Under the pieces are notes generated by a model. It searched no databases and was not told the origin of the DNA. It worked only from the letters and a program-made list of their open reading frames with translations. Below, piece by piece: positions 23,064 to 35,373 of a DNA stretch of 64,000 nucleotides (its first letter is position 1; the number at the start of each line of letters is the position of its first letter). Position numbers and translations under genes: made by a program. The DNA lies in NCBI GenBank assembly GCA_022225965.2, contig JAKJXP020000045.1:124001-188000 (forward strand), read 5' to 3'. Origin of the DNA: Diatrype stigma. Its lineage: Eukaryota; Ascomycota; Sordariomycetes; Xylariales; Diatrypaceae.

Positions 23064-23970
23064 GTCATTATTCGCGAGAATTATGTCTCTCATCTTGCAG
23101 AGTGGCTACTAGTTGTGGGGGAAGTTGTGTTCTGGCTGGGTATATTGTACAGTAGTGTTGACTGGGTTTTGCTTGGGTTGCGCCTTATCAGAGTGATAGG
23201 TTTCAGCCGTATTGGAGGGGTAGCAAGTTTAAAGTTCTTGACCAAGGTTCCTTCCAACATTTTGAGATTTCGACTCTTCAAGAAGGAGCAAGCGCGGGTC
23301 AAGTCGAACGAATAGATTTCTACCGTTTTACTTTTGTCGGATTGCTTGGTTTGGCATGGCCAACCTGTTATTGTCTTCCGAAGTTTGCCTTAAAATGTGC
23401 TACCATCAAATCCTTCCATCATAGTATGTGATGTGTACCTATGTGCCTCGTATGTAGGCTTTTCCCCCTTCTTCATGATGCCTCTTAGTCAATCGATCTG
23501 ATGATGCAATGCCTACCTACACACGTACATTGGATATATCATAGTAGGCATTTTGTGAGGCTTTGGAGATCCATATGGTGCCCACCTAACTGTGTACCTA
23601 GGTAGTAGGTAGTAGTAGGTGTGCCGGCTTGTTGCGCCTAGGTGCGGGCTGGCAACCGTCTCAAGCCGACCGACATCGGCCCACATCATGAATTAACTGG
23701 TACACCACCGACGAACTAACGATAATCGATCAATCGCGATTCGCGGGTTATGCATTTGTGTGTGTACCCTCAATACCTTCAACGTTCTCTTGTAAGAAGC
23801 ATTGCGCTGTGCGACTCTGGGCCACCTCCAAGCTCTACGGCTGGTCAAACCAGCGTTCCTCTCCTTTCCATACCCATCACTGGTGTGATTTCTCTTGGCT
23901 CGAGGCTTGCCGTAGTTAAGAAAGGGTCGTAGAACAATTCGTCAGCCAGACAGCCGCAGACACATCCACC
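23064..23970. other. Intergenic region, no gene seen
   Basis: No coding signal. One TACCTAGGTA palindrome is at 23,595-23,604. The last part is promoter and leader of the sideroflexin gene. Confidence 0.55.
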
Positions 23971-25324
23971 ATGTCGTCCTCGCTGCCCGGCAATAGGGAG
24001 TTGCCCGAGTCGCGGTACGATCTTAGTACGTACTGGGGTCGCGTCCGGCAGACGGCTGCTATCACGGACACCAGGTATGTCGCGAACGTTTCTGATGCCA
24101 CTTATCTTGTTGTCTGATATGTGGGTGTGGATGTGCATGAAAAAGGACTATAGCTGACATAGAATGCGCTTGGTGCCATTAGAACTTTATTCGCCGGTAA
24201 AAGTGGTCTCGAGCATGCGAAACAACTGGTGACGGCGTACAAGAAAGGAGAGATCAATGAGATGACCCCGGAGCTGTGGAAGGCAAAGAAGATCGTCGAT
24301 TCTACGTTACATCCTGGTACGAAGGCGATACGCAATACACCATCCATCCGTTGAGTCTGCGCTTGCAGCGGGAGAATTGGGTAGAATACCGAACTGACTG
24401 CTGTTATGTTATATCAAGATACGGGAGAACCCGTCCTCCTGCCCTTTCGAATGTCCTGCTACGTGTGGTCGAACCTGGTGGTCACGGCGGGGATGCTTAC
24501 ACCAGGTCTCGGGGTACGTTGCCCCCGGATGCTTCACTATCCCTCCTTTTTACTCGCCAAGAAGACATGAATAGGAGGCGACTGGTGCAACTGGGCGAGG
24601 AGCTGCTGACAAGAAGGCCGGCGGGCGCAAACAGAACACGGGTACGGTCATCTGGCAGATCGTCAACCAGTCCCTCAACGTAGCGATCAACAGCGCGAAC
24701 GCCAACAAGTCGACGCCCCTCACCTACTCCCAGATGGCGAAGTCCTACTTCGTCGCGGTGGGCGCCTCGTGCTCGGTGGCGGTGGGGCTGAACTCGCTGG
24801 TGCCGCGCCTGAAGCGGCTGTCGCCCGCGGCGCGCACGACGCTGGGGCGGCTGGTGCCCTTCGCGGCGGTGGCGTCGGCCGGCGTGCTGAACGTATTCCT
24901 GATGCGGGGCGAGGAGATGCGGTCCGGTATCGACGTGTACCCGGTGCTGTCGGAGGCGGACAAGGAGAAGCTGGCCAAGGAGGGCCGGGCCGAGAGCGAC
25001 GTGCCCAGCCTCGGCCGCAGCCGGCGCGCCGCCACGCTCGCCGTCGCCGAGACGGCCGTCAGCCGCGTCCTCAACTGCACGCCCATCATGATGGTGCCGC
25101 CGCTGCTGCTCGTGCGCCTGCAGCGCACCCGCTGGCTGCAGAGCAACCCCCGCTATACCCTGCCCGTCAACCTGGGCCTCATCCTGGGCATGAGCTACCT
25201 CGCCCTGCCCCTCGCGCTCGCCGCGTTCCCCCAGCGCCAGCGCGTCGGCGCCGACGCCCTCGAGGAGGAGTTCCACGGCCGTGGCGGCGAGGGCGGGCTC
25301 GTCGTCTTCAACCGTGGCATATGA
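23971..25324 (+). CDS. FSF1: Sideroflexin, mitochondrial inner-membrane carrier
   Basis: Four exons: 23971-24074, 24183-24316, 24419-24513 and about 24614-25324, giving 347 aa. Family hallmarks are present in order: SRYDLSTYWGRVR, LFAGKSGLEHAK, KKIVDSTLHPDTGEPVLLPF, VNQSLNVAINSANANKS, VPFAAVASAGVLNVFLMRG, NCTPIMMVPP and PVNLGLILGMSYLALPLAL. Animal sideroflexins include the mitochondrial serine transporters of one-carbon metabolism; fungal Fsf1-type proteins sit in the same membrane. About five membrane segments lie in the C-terminal two thirds. The last exon is extremely GC-rich. Its acceptor is the least certain: AG at 24,612-24,613 (used here) or at 24,615-24,616, both in frame, with a further in-frame option upstream near 24,570. 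Start is the first ATG, in a good context (CCACCATG). Confidence 0.92.
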
Positions 25325-26322
25325 GCGCAGCCGAGCCGAGCCGAGCTGACCTGGACCTGACTTGGGTAGCTTAACTTGGCTGGGTTGCTTAACTACGGTA
25401 TATGCCTAGTTGGGTACCTAAGCTACCGGATGGGTGCGAGAAAAAGGGGTGAGTACCTAGAGCAGAAGGCAGTGGGATGCGATGAGATATGATGATACCT
25501 CCTAGAAGAGATGAAATAGAAATAGCATTACGGGGGCGTTTTTTCGAGGCACGGCAGCTGTTTTGTTCGGGGCATGCTTGCATTTCCTGTCTCTGGTTGA
25601 GGGCCGACTGGTTCACCATATAGGTATTACGATGGCAAGATGGGCAGGCGTTTCAGGCTTTCAGGTAAAGGGGCGAGACGTGATTGGTGCATAACTATCT
25701 ATGTAGGTATCCTTCTGTTTCTGTAGGCCAATGTTGGGGAGATACGAACAAACGTCCTGATGTATGTATGCACTGCCAGTCACATTCAAGCTCCTGCATC
25801 CAATGCTGTGAACTGCCTGTTCTGGGTGACCGTCTGTTCTGCAATGTATTCATTCCTAGATATCCAGGTGTTCCGGCTTGTAGTACAAATAGAGGCCTAC
25901 CAGAGTACATAGGTATAGACCTATGTAGCTCAGCCCTAGACTACGTGGTGTTGAAGCTAGGCATGCTGGCCATCAGGTATAAGTGCTATATATCTAGGTA
26001 TATTACCAAATCATCATGTAGACTCGAGACTGTCTAGTCCTATCTTACCGCCTATTAAAGGGTATGCTTAACACGGCTGCCACATGGAATCCAAACATCA
26101 TGTCTACCTAGCTAGGTAGATCTGCCATGGTTGCTCTTATCGCCCATCCATCTCATGACGTTCGTCCTTGCTGCTGCTACCAGCTGCTGCTGTAGTGATC
26201 CGCGGGTACAGCTAGCTAGGTAGCTATGTAGCTACTGGGCCACGGGATATGCATAAGATGTCCGGAAAGGAGGGGTGATCGATGACTCCGGCGTGCCGGT
26301 TTCGCTGGGCTGCATACCTAGG
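25325..26322. other. Intergenic region, no gene seen
   Basis: No coding signal. It is rich in short palindromic words of the CTAGGTAG type. The last ten bases before the MITE form the palindrome TACCTAGGTA (26,315-26,324), whose final TA is the target site. Confidence 0.55.
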
Positions 26323-26324
26323 TA

Positions 26325-26940
26325 CTCACTCCGCCTAATATCGGCCCATTCGCTGACGCTCACTCCGGTCGCCAAGTCCTACATTGGATATGTAATTGTA
26401 CTAGTGCTTATATACAACCAAGTCCATACAATTTATATGGACCGGAAAGTATATCTACATAAGTGCAACTTTCAAAAAATGCATAACTGGATAAGCCGGT
26501 ATGCCAAGTTATGGTCCGTATTACGTACGATTTATTCCGAATTTAGCAAAAGTGAAGCTGGTGACATAAGATATTTACAGCTTTTTGGTGTTTTGGCTAT
26601 ATAATTACAAAGTTAAAAATAACTTTATATATATGCAATTATATAATATGCGACCAGGTTAATAAGCTATTGTAATTGGTGCAATTCCCATATTAATTCA
26701 TAGCGACAGCATTATTGGGAATAGTGGCAACGAGGTTAGGCGTCGAATTGTAATTAATAGCTTACATGCCAAATACCGTTATGAACATAAATGGGATTAT
26801 TTACCTTAGGAGAGATACATCTTTTGACATACAAATTGTATGGCATCCAGAAGTATATACGCTAGTATAATTACATGTCCAATGTAGGACTTGGCGACCG
26901 GAGTGAACGTAAGTGAACGGCCGATATTAGGCGGAGTGAG
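26325..26940. mobile_element. Non-autonomous inverted-repeat element (MITE), Tc1/mariner-like TA target
   Basis: The terminal inverted repeats are about 80 bp. The left end starts CTCACTCCGCCTAATATCGG and the right end is its complement. They agree for about 76 bp with a handful of mismatches, mostly transitions, and are flanked by TA at 26,323-26,324 and 26,941-26,942. The tip word CTCACTCCG recurs inside each repeat (about 26,360 on the left). The 616-bp body is AT-rich with no transposase frame. TA duplication and size fit a MITE mobilised by a Tc1/mariner or pogo/Fot1-type transposase; the class is inferred. Confidence 0.8.
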
Positions 26941-26942
26941 TA

Positions 26943-29900
26943 CTACTGGCCAACATCCATGCCAACTTATCAGTTAGGTATTGCACATAACTGCCTAGCG
27001 GGCTAGGCTTGGTGGCTGCTGGGAAAACATTTGGGTAGACGATCCCTCGGAGAACTATACCGTGTTACGAGATGTGAACGAAGATGTGTAGTGTACTACT
27101 GTGGCCGAGTGTATTGCTGATGTGAAGGAAGGGACATGATGCTGCTATATATGATTGACGATGATTGACGTGGAGCTTTACCGGCAGATCTTCTGATGAG
27201 CATATGTACATACGTACTTAAGTACGTAGGTATGCAAATATACAGGTCCCTTCTTGCGTCCCTCACGACCTCGGCATGGCTTGCTCACGATGGTAACCAC
27301 CAAAAGATAAAACATAGAAATCCTTAACGTATTCCGTATGCATCTGCCCAGGAATGCGAGTGTCTGACATGCTCCCTACCTAGTGCCTAGACTAGGCATG
27401 TAATCAGGCAGGTAGATACCCGTTCGGGTCGCTCAAGGGCAAATGCCAAAAACTGACCGTTGAACTGGTTCCATTCACCGCGCCGTGAAGGATCGATGTG
27501 GATGGGCCATTGTTAATAAGTAAGCCCTGTCTTCTTCCCGCTCAACTACTCATGAACCGGAAGTGTTCATGATTTTATTTTTCGCACCCGCCCACGCTGT
27601 GATTCAAGGTTGCCTGCTGGTGGGTGCGGTCTGACAAGCCATCTACGTACCATAGTATAGTTAGTTGTACGATGGGTTGTGCAATGACGCGAGGAATGGA
27701 TAAAACCCGAAGGTAACAAAAAGGGACCTGCGGATTGCCGAGTACGGTAGCGATGATTTCATTCATCCGGCATATGGAAGAAGGGTTCTCTCGGCAGTAC
27801 ATACAGTACGTAGTACTTAACTACAGGCTACAGCAGGTGATAGCAACATAAGCCAACAGAATTTGGTCCCGGCAGTACTTGGACGATAGGCACGACAACA
27901 AGAACAGCTGAGCAAGCTTGACGCCAAGGGAATTGGGGACTTTGCCACCGCTATGGGCATACATTAGGGCATACATTACGAAGTACGTGAGGCGCTTTCA
28001 TCTTTTTGGCTGCGTGGAAACCATCTTTGGATTTGGAGGACGGAGCTTCTATACATAGAAGCTCTCGCATCGTGACTCCGCCTGCCTGAGCTGTTTCGAT
28101 TCACGGTCTGAGTGATCCAGTATTAGACCGCAGCACGTCGTTGGCATGCAATATCTAGTCTAACTACAAGACAGGGCTGGGCAGGTATACCTGGGCAGGT
28201 TATCATCAGTATTCCATGGATAATCTCGTCACCCCTTGCCCTGTGGAGTGGATGCCATAATCCGGAGCTGTGCTGCCGACTGGAGTGGATCTTTTCTTGG
28301 TTTGTGTTTCCTTTGCCAATCTGGAGGTGCTCGGAGTTAAACCCAATAGAGCCATGGGGTATCGCGTGCGGCCTGGCAGCCCGGGAAGTTTCCCAAGTCT
28401 GTAAAGTACAACCTAACCTACCTCGTGGTTTGCCTGGAGGCGGCTGGGCTGGGACAAGAGCTGATGGATTACCTATCTGCATTGTACCTTGTAGAGTGTG
28501 AATAGTAGGCACAAATTATATGGATTGCCTTTCGGTTTGGGTTCGACCATGTGTCAAACGCGGGCCACGTTTCCAATAGCAGAACGATGTTTTACAAGCT
28601 AATCGTCGCAGAGGAAAACAGTGGCCGTTTTGTCGTCATAGGTATAGTTAAGGCGGTGCGGGCTATGAGAGAGAGTACGTGCTTCTTGGTAGTGAATAGA
28701 GCAATTGGGAATACCTAAGCCATTGTATACCTATACCTAACAGCTTGTAGTTCAACTCTGACATTCCTAATAAATTTGTAAATTTTCCGGTCATCATAAC
28801 TGCAGCATACACAATAGAAATGTGTTAATACATACCTGGAAGGTACGCATGTTATGTAAGGACTTGCCAGCTTGGTCGGGCCCTCCCGGTCGGACCCCTC
28901 ATTCACGGCTTTCTGCAGTGTTTGCATTTTAAGGCACGCAGAAAGACGACACCATTTAGCAGTTCCCAGTGATCAACGCGGGCTTGTAATGGAATGGAAC
29001 CTTCAAGGCAAGTAGTTACCTAACAGCCACTCAGAGTTCAACTCCGCACCGAGGGTTGCGAGGCAGAAGCTACTGCACGACGTGCATAGGCGAGCGGGAC
29101 CCTACGGTCCAGTGGCTGCAAGGTTAGGCTGTGTAGAGCGATATATAGGATCGGAAGGGTCAAGGGGATATGTGGTATTCTTGTATGAAGCATCTGGGAG
29201 TTCCGCCATCTGGCTGGGACTCAATAATCACCGATTCGTATCTAGGAGATACCCGTATCTACCTTGTTATTGCCAGTCTTTACGTCAGGCTGTACTGGAT
29301 TCAGGTATGTGAAATGTGTGAATAATGAGTAGGTTTCGGGTATCGTACTACCCCGCTGGCCTAGGACATTCAGATAGATACGCTAGAGGCAGTAGTTATA
29401 GCATGGCTCGAAACTTATTAGGCAGCTTAGAGAAAGGTGGTAAGGTAAGAGTGTAATGTACCTATCAAGAAAATATGACAAACATGGACTACAAGTCACC
29501 GACGGGGACTGAGAGGAGAAATCGACGGTAGTGAAAGTTATATTTGCTATCCTGGAAGTATCCTGGAGGATAGCGGCTATGAATGCTTCATCACATTTTA
29601 GGTAAGTGTGCATCTATCCCTCAGGAGTCAGAAGAAACCTCCGAATGAAATTGGGCTCGACACACAGCTAGACCAATGTAAGACTTGGGATGTTGCTAAT
29701 TCAAGTCGTCGCCAGGAGTTATTAGTTAGTGGCCTCGAGCCTGTAATCCCACACTGCTGTATCATCCAGAAATTGCTTGAATTTACGGTGCACCTGGTCA
29801 TATTTACATACAACCAAGTAAGCACGATCAGACTACTTTAGTTACCTAGGTAGTTATCAACTTATCATACTGCTTTGAGCCGAATCTCATACCAGTACTA

Positions 29901-31600
29901 TGTATGTCATCATCGCCATTGCCAGCGTGAAACAGGAAGGTCTTAGATTGACTTGGTCAGTCTGCTCTGCTCTTACCAACATGACACTCCCCTTTTGATT
30001 CTCGGGGGCAAAACTCGTCTGGTACCAGTTAGACACCTAACGTAAATAGGCTGGTAGGGCAGAGGAATGGTTGGATTACTGTGGTGAGCTGGGGCCTGTC
30101 GCGCCCTGTTTGTCATCAGTTTGATACTGAACTTGTTCCGATAACCACCCGACTACAATAGATATCGTCACATCGCTTGGGCGGCGAGAGACCTGAGACA
30201 GGCAGACAGGTAGGTACTCTTGACACTATTCCCCAGAGGGAGGGTGCCGAGCCACTTTGTTTAATCAATTGATAAGTTAGCCAAGTTTCATACTGTATAT
30301 GTGACTGTATATACGAGCCCATGAGCGTCTCAGCTGGCACGTAACTAATTGTCAAGAGTTAGCAGGCCCTTTAACAGGCGACTACCATAGTAGTTAGACT
30401 AGACGCTGTCCAGCTGAAATCATAAGAGACGGAGATAACAACAAACTGTGATATACACTGTATACGATCGAAAGCGTCTGAGTTTATGGGAAGCGAAGTG
30501 CCTAATCGGTGTCAGCATGACTGAGGGCATCGTTGCCAACAACTCGTTGGCCCACCACCGATTACTTCATCTACAGCAAGGGATATTGGCCTGAACAGTC
30601 TAGTAGCTCTAGTTGCACTGTCTACGCTGGTGATGAATGGCAGACCTTGGTATTATGTGAATCGTTGGTGCCAAAGCAGGTACTGGAAATACCGAAGTAC
30701 TGTACGTCCGTGTGATTGCAATACGTAGAATCGTTTAGTTAGCTGGGCTGGCTGGGCTGGCTGGCTGTGGTAAATCCCACCGCCGGTACCGTATGTAATG
30801 TAAAGCGCACGCTAAGCTAAACGGTAAATGGAAGATGAACTGGGGATCGGCCGGAGTCTGAGAAGAGGATAACGAAACCTCATCATTTTTAGAGTGCACA
30901 CGGATGCGTTCATTGTTCACAACTTTACTACGTAGTTAGCATGTGTGATAGTTGCCCTTCTATTCCTTACTCTAGATTCATCTTACCTGCCATCGGGTAT
31001 GCTCTACTACTCTAGCCAAACATCGTCAACTAATGTAGTCGTGTTGTTGAACTCTGCTCCTCTCCAACTATCGAACAAAGAGGCATGTCTTGGCTATACA
31101 CACAATACCTCCTTGCCCATGCTACTTATTCTGACAGGGACGTTGTAGGTTGCACAAGGGGAACAAGAGAACGAGGATAACGAGACGGAACTCGACTGAG
31201 AATAGCGAAACCTCCTACGACGACAATTAAGCCGATGCCCCTTATTGAGCACACATCGACCGAGCTATATAGTCCTTCTTTACAACAAACCGACAATTCC
31301 TCACTCGACATTGCTGCCGGATATTAGCCCAGCTCTCTTCGCCCTGGCAACGACAAAGGACTCGCGAGGACTCCAACTCGACTGTGATTATAAGAAAATA
31401 AAGCACGAATCTCTTCAATTACCGCATTGGACAACTGATCAACAACTTGGCCGTTGAACGGAATAATACACGACGCGAGGAAGTGAAAGGTCGCCCGAAA
31501 TACTGCATACTTCGGTCCGGATATTGCAAGCTTCGCAGATCGAATAAGGCCCTCGACCATTACTTTCTCAAACTCTTCTTGCAACCATCGCCATATCTAC
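26943..31600. other. Long gene-free stretch
   Basis: About 4.7 kb without any reading frame that looks coding on either strand. It contains an 18-bp perfect palindrome at 27,211-27,228, ACGAAGTAC at 27,978-27,986, TACCTAGGTA at 29,843-29,852 and a GGCTGGGCTGGCTGG-type repeat near 30,740-30,775. A non-coding RNA cannot be excluded from sequence alone. Confidence 0.5.
27211..27228. repeat. Perfect 18-bp palindrome
   Basis: TACGTACTTAAGTACGTA equals its own reverse complement over all 18 bases. Function unknown. Confidence 0.9.
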
Positions 31601-32497
31601 ATACCTGATGTCTCTATGGTGCTGGTAATACTTGGTACACATCAAAGGAGTCCGTGCACGACTGCCTTGCTTTAAAAGGACGACCTCGGTTGAACGCATC
31701 GTTGGGCACCTGATCGCCGACCGTCAATTTGCAGCCAATCAGCTACCTAGTTCACCACTGCCCGTTAGGCCTACTGCCCGTATCCCCCAAAGACTGCTAC
31801 ATACCTACATACATACATACATACATACACAGGCGGAACAGGTAGTAGCCATCACTGTTACATCTATTCGCCTCTCCATTCCCGCCTAACAGCTCAAACT
31901 TTCAGCGGTCGACTCCCCTAAACCGCTCAAGCGATAGCGCATTCCTTCTCCTCGTTCGGACTGCTCATCTGGGGTGTACTTGTACCTGGCTTGCCCGCTG
32001 AAGTCGCATTTAGCGCTAGTTAAACTTACCAAGCACTGCCAAACTGCCCGGCTGCGACGCAAGATTCATACGTCCAGCACCTAACCAACCCTATCTAGGG
32101 GCCGCCTATCTGCCTACTACCTAGGCTAATCCTTCAGAGCATATTGTTCGTCATATTCCCCGCCCCGTCCAATCGTCTTTCTGGTCGGGCTGCCAGAGTT
32201 CTGGTTCTGGTTTTGTTCTGGCGCAGCGCAACGCAGGGCACCCTTCGCCCTTGAGCCTTCGGACGGAAGAATTTTGCATTCGACCTGCGGCGGCGGCAGT
32301 ACCTACCTAATAAACAATTAATCATTTTTCAAGGTCCCTCCTAACAGGTTCCTACCTGCGTATTGTCAGCTGCACTGCACCGGACTGAATTCAAAACCCC
32401 AGCAGCCAGCAGGCAGGGAGGCGACAACACAACATACCTACTCTACCACAATCTAACCTGGAATACCGTTGACAGTATACCTGGGTCGCATTGTACA
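31601..32497 (+). other. Probable promoter and long 5' leader of the LAMMER kinase gene
   Basis: No independent gene is seen. The region is pyrimidine- and CTAC-rich, has a CATA microsatellite at 31,801-31,828, and leads into the kinase ATG at 32,498. The kinase frame is open without an ATG from at least 32,363. Confidence 0.45.
31801..31828. repeat. (ATAC)n microsatellite
   Basis: About five perfect ATAC units preceded by one imperfect unit. Confidence 0.85.
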
Positions 32498-35373
32498 ATG
32501 TCAACGCCAACTACTGCGACGGCAACCCTTCCTCCCCATCACTATCGGCACCATCATCACCATCACCATTCCACGTCCCATAGCCATCTGCATCATCACC
32601 ACCACTACCCGCCGCTGTCGCCGTCATACCCACAACTGCCACACCTGCAAAGCAACGGTGCGTCTTATCGACCCGCTGTTCCGCTTCCTGCCCCTATCGC
32701 TGCCGCGGCCACTGCCACAACTGCCACCACTCCCACTACTACTGCCACCACTACCACCAAAACCACTGGCACCACTGGCACCACCGGCACCAATAATACC
32801 AGTACCGCCTCCCCAGTAAACCCAGTAAACCCTACTGCCACGGCTATCGCTGGCACCCTGGCAGCAGACACAGGCGCTATCCTCCCTCTCCCCACTTCAT
32901 CTACTCCAGGTTCGACGGCAGCCTCGACTGCGACTGGCTTCTCCAATAATCGATACCATCTCCCACAACCAACACCGACACACTCCAAGCACTCGCCCGC
33001 TGTCGTCACCACCTCACCATCAGCATACCTAACATCGGGCTCGGGATATACTGCTAGTCAAGTTAATCATACCCAGAGCCAAAACATCCCGACAAAGCCA
33101 AATGGAGTAGCCGCTTCGGTGGCCCATACTAGACCGACTCACAGTCAAGATTACAGCGCTGCTCCCGCTGCTTCTGCCGGTGCCACGACTGCCACAACCG
33201 CTGGAACGAGAACCGATTCAACACCGGCATCTGACGCCAATTACGCACACTCCAACAGCATGGGTCCCTCAACCACCACAACCCAGACATATGCCGATGG
33301 CCAACCGAGAAAACGCAGACGATCTAGGGGAGAGCCCGACTGGAATAAGTTCTACAAGCACGGCCTACCCAAGGAGATCATCGTCATCGATGACACGCCA
33401 GAACCCGATCAACCCCACACAGTCTCGACCGCTACGTCCTCGAGAACGTACACAAATGGCACCGCCCATGGCAATGCATCCACCGCCGGCTCTACGAGTA
33501 CTGCCCATGTTACCAAGAAGCGAAGGAAAGAGGACGTCGCTCAATACGACTCCTTTTACGACGGACGGTCAAATGCTTCCAACCATATTTCGCTTAGCGG
33601 TTCGACATCTACCGATCGGACCACTTCGGCAAACAACACCACTGCAGCGACTTCATTAGGCTCGCTATCCTCTAACGGTCATTACGACTACGACAGTCAA
33701 ATTGGCCAGAAGCGCAAGAGAACCCGACAACAACTCGCCCTGGAGGCGAAGAGACGGGAAGTCGATGTATTGAGTGGTGATACAATCAGTTACCGGCCAC
33801 CGCAGAAACCCATCAAGAAAGCCGGCGAGGTCACCGTTCGACAAGTGCCCGAGGTTCGTACAACTGTTGTTTTGTTGTGTTCATTTGGCAACAAAATGAA
33901 ATCGTTGGCTCTTACATTTTACTAACTCATTTGTGCAGCGTTCCCACCAGAGCAGTGTTCGGGTCGATGATGAAGATGGCCACTACATTGTCGTTCCCGA
34001 CGCCGATTTGACAACTCAATGTTTGTTCACTTTTTGCCCCCCTTCCTCTTGCTGGTAGCACCCTAACAATGTGTACAGATCAAATGGTCAAGTTGCTAGG
34101 CCAAGGCACGTTCGGGAAAGTCGTGCAGGCCAAAGACCGGAAGACGCGGAAATTTGTCGCTATCAAGATAATCAGGGCTGTCCAGAAGTATCGGGACGCC
34201 TCGCGCATAGAACTACGGGTTCTGCAAACATTGAAAGCCAATGACGAGGACAATCGCAATCGATGTATCCATCTCCGCGACTGTTTCGACTTCCGAGGTC
34301 ACATATGCATCGTCATGGATCTGCTCGGATCTAGTGTCTTCGATTTTCTCAAGAGCAATAACTTTGTTCCCTTCCCCAACAGCCAGATTCAAAGCTTCGC
34401 TCGTCAGCTATTTACCAGCGTTGCTTGTACGTATATTGGCTTCCTCTTTTCCGCGGATAGTCCACTGACCTGAGTTAGTTCTACATGATCTTAATCTCAT
34501 CCATACGGATCTGAAGCCCGAGAATATTCTGCTTTGCGACAGCGCTTACCAAACTTTCACCTATAACCGCCGAATACCCTCTTCGTCGGCCGGCGTTAGC
34601 CGTCAAGCTACGCAACGCAAGGTCCTCCTCGACACAGAGATACGTCTGATTGATTTCGGCTCAGCCACATTCCAAGACGAATATCATTCGTCAGTCGTCT
34701 CGACGCGGCATTACCGTGCCCCTGAAATCATTCTTGGCCTAGGCTGGTCGTTTCCTTGCGACATTTGGAGTATAGGCTGCATCCTTGTTGAATTCTTTAC
34801 AGGAGATGCCCTGTTCCAAACCCATGACAACCTTGAACACCTCGCTATGATGGAGAACGTCTGCGATAGCCGGATAGATTCGTATTTGGTACAGGCCGTC
34901 AACAAGATGGCCACCCGGAGTGGCGGAAACCCAGCATCAAAGTACGCCCGACTTCACAAATCCCAACAGCAATCCACATCTAACCTAGTCCACAGATATT
35001 TCAAGCGGTTGAGATTAGATTATCCAACGACTGAAACTACCCGAGCCTCGAGGCGCTTCGTTAAGAATATGAAGCGGCTTTGTGTAAGTTTAGCATGGCA
35101 TCGCCGTATTCTGGTCGAAGCTGGAGACATGACTGACTTTCTTTCCAGGATATCATCCCTGCCACCACTCCCTTTCTCAAACTGTTCCTGGATCTATTAC
35201 AGAAGATATTTGTCTATGACCCTGCCAAGAGAATTACGGCTCGACAGGCTCTAGACCATCCTTGGTTCCGCGAGGCTGCAGTGCCAGACGATGGCACCGA
35301 GGCTGCCAAAATCCGAATGGAACGCATGAGTCACCCAGAACATCACGGATCTCGAGGTCCGGCTTTGGCTTAG
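32498..35373 (+). CDS. lkh1: LAMMER (CLK-type) dual-specificity protein kinase
   Basis: Five exons: 32498-33853, 33939-34020, 34079-34426, 34479-35083 and 35149-35373, giving 871 aa. The first 450 residues are disordered: a His-rich block (about 14-36), long Thr/Ala/Pro repeats, a basic patch RKRRRSR (about 270) and an IIVIDD core (about 293-298). The kinase domain spans about 480-860: GQGTFGKV P-loop, AIKII lysine, [10 protein letters not shown] catalytic loop (HTD, as in LAMMER kinases), LIDFGSA, and EHLAMMEN near 717, the family motif with Asn where Arg is common. An inserted region after the motif ([19 protein letters not shown]) matches fungal members. LAMMER kinases phosphorylate SR-type splicing factors and transcription factors and control cell cycle, stress response and morphology. 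ATG 32,498 is the only Met before the His block. Confidence 0.93.

Noticed and set aside
22866..23315. A 149-codon + frame spanning the tRNA-Arg gene
   Set aside because: The tRNA structure explains the conserved part; the rest has no likeness to proteins.
32363..32497. N-terminal extension of the LAMMER kinase frame
   Set aside because: It begins at a non-ATG codon. The first ATG in frame is 32,498.
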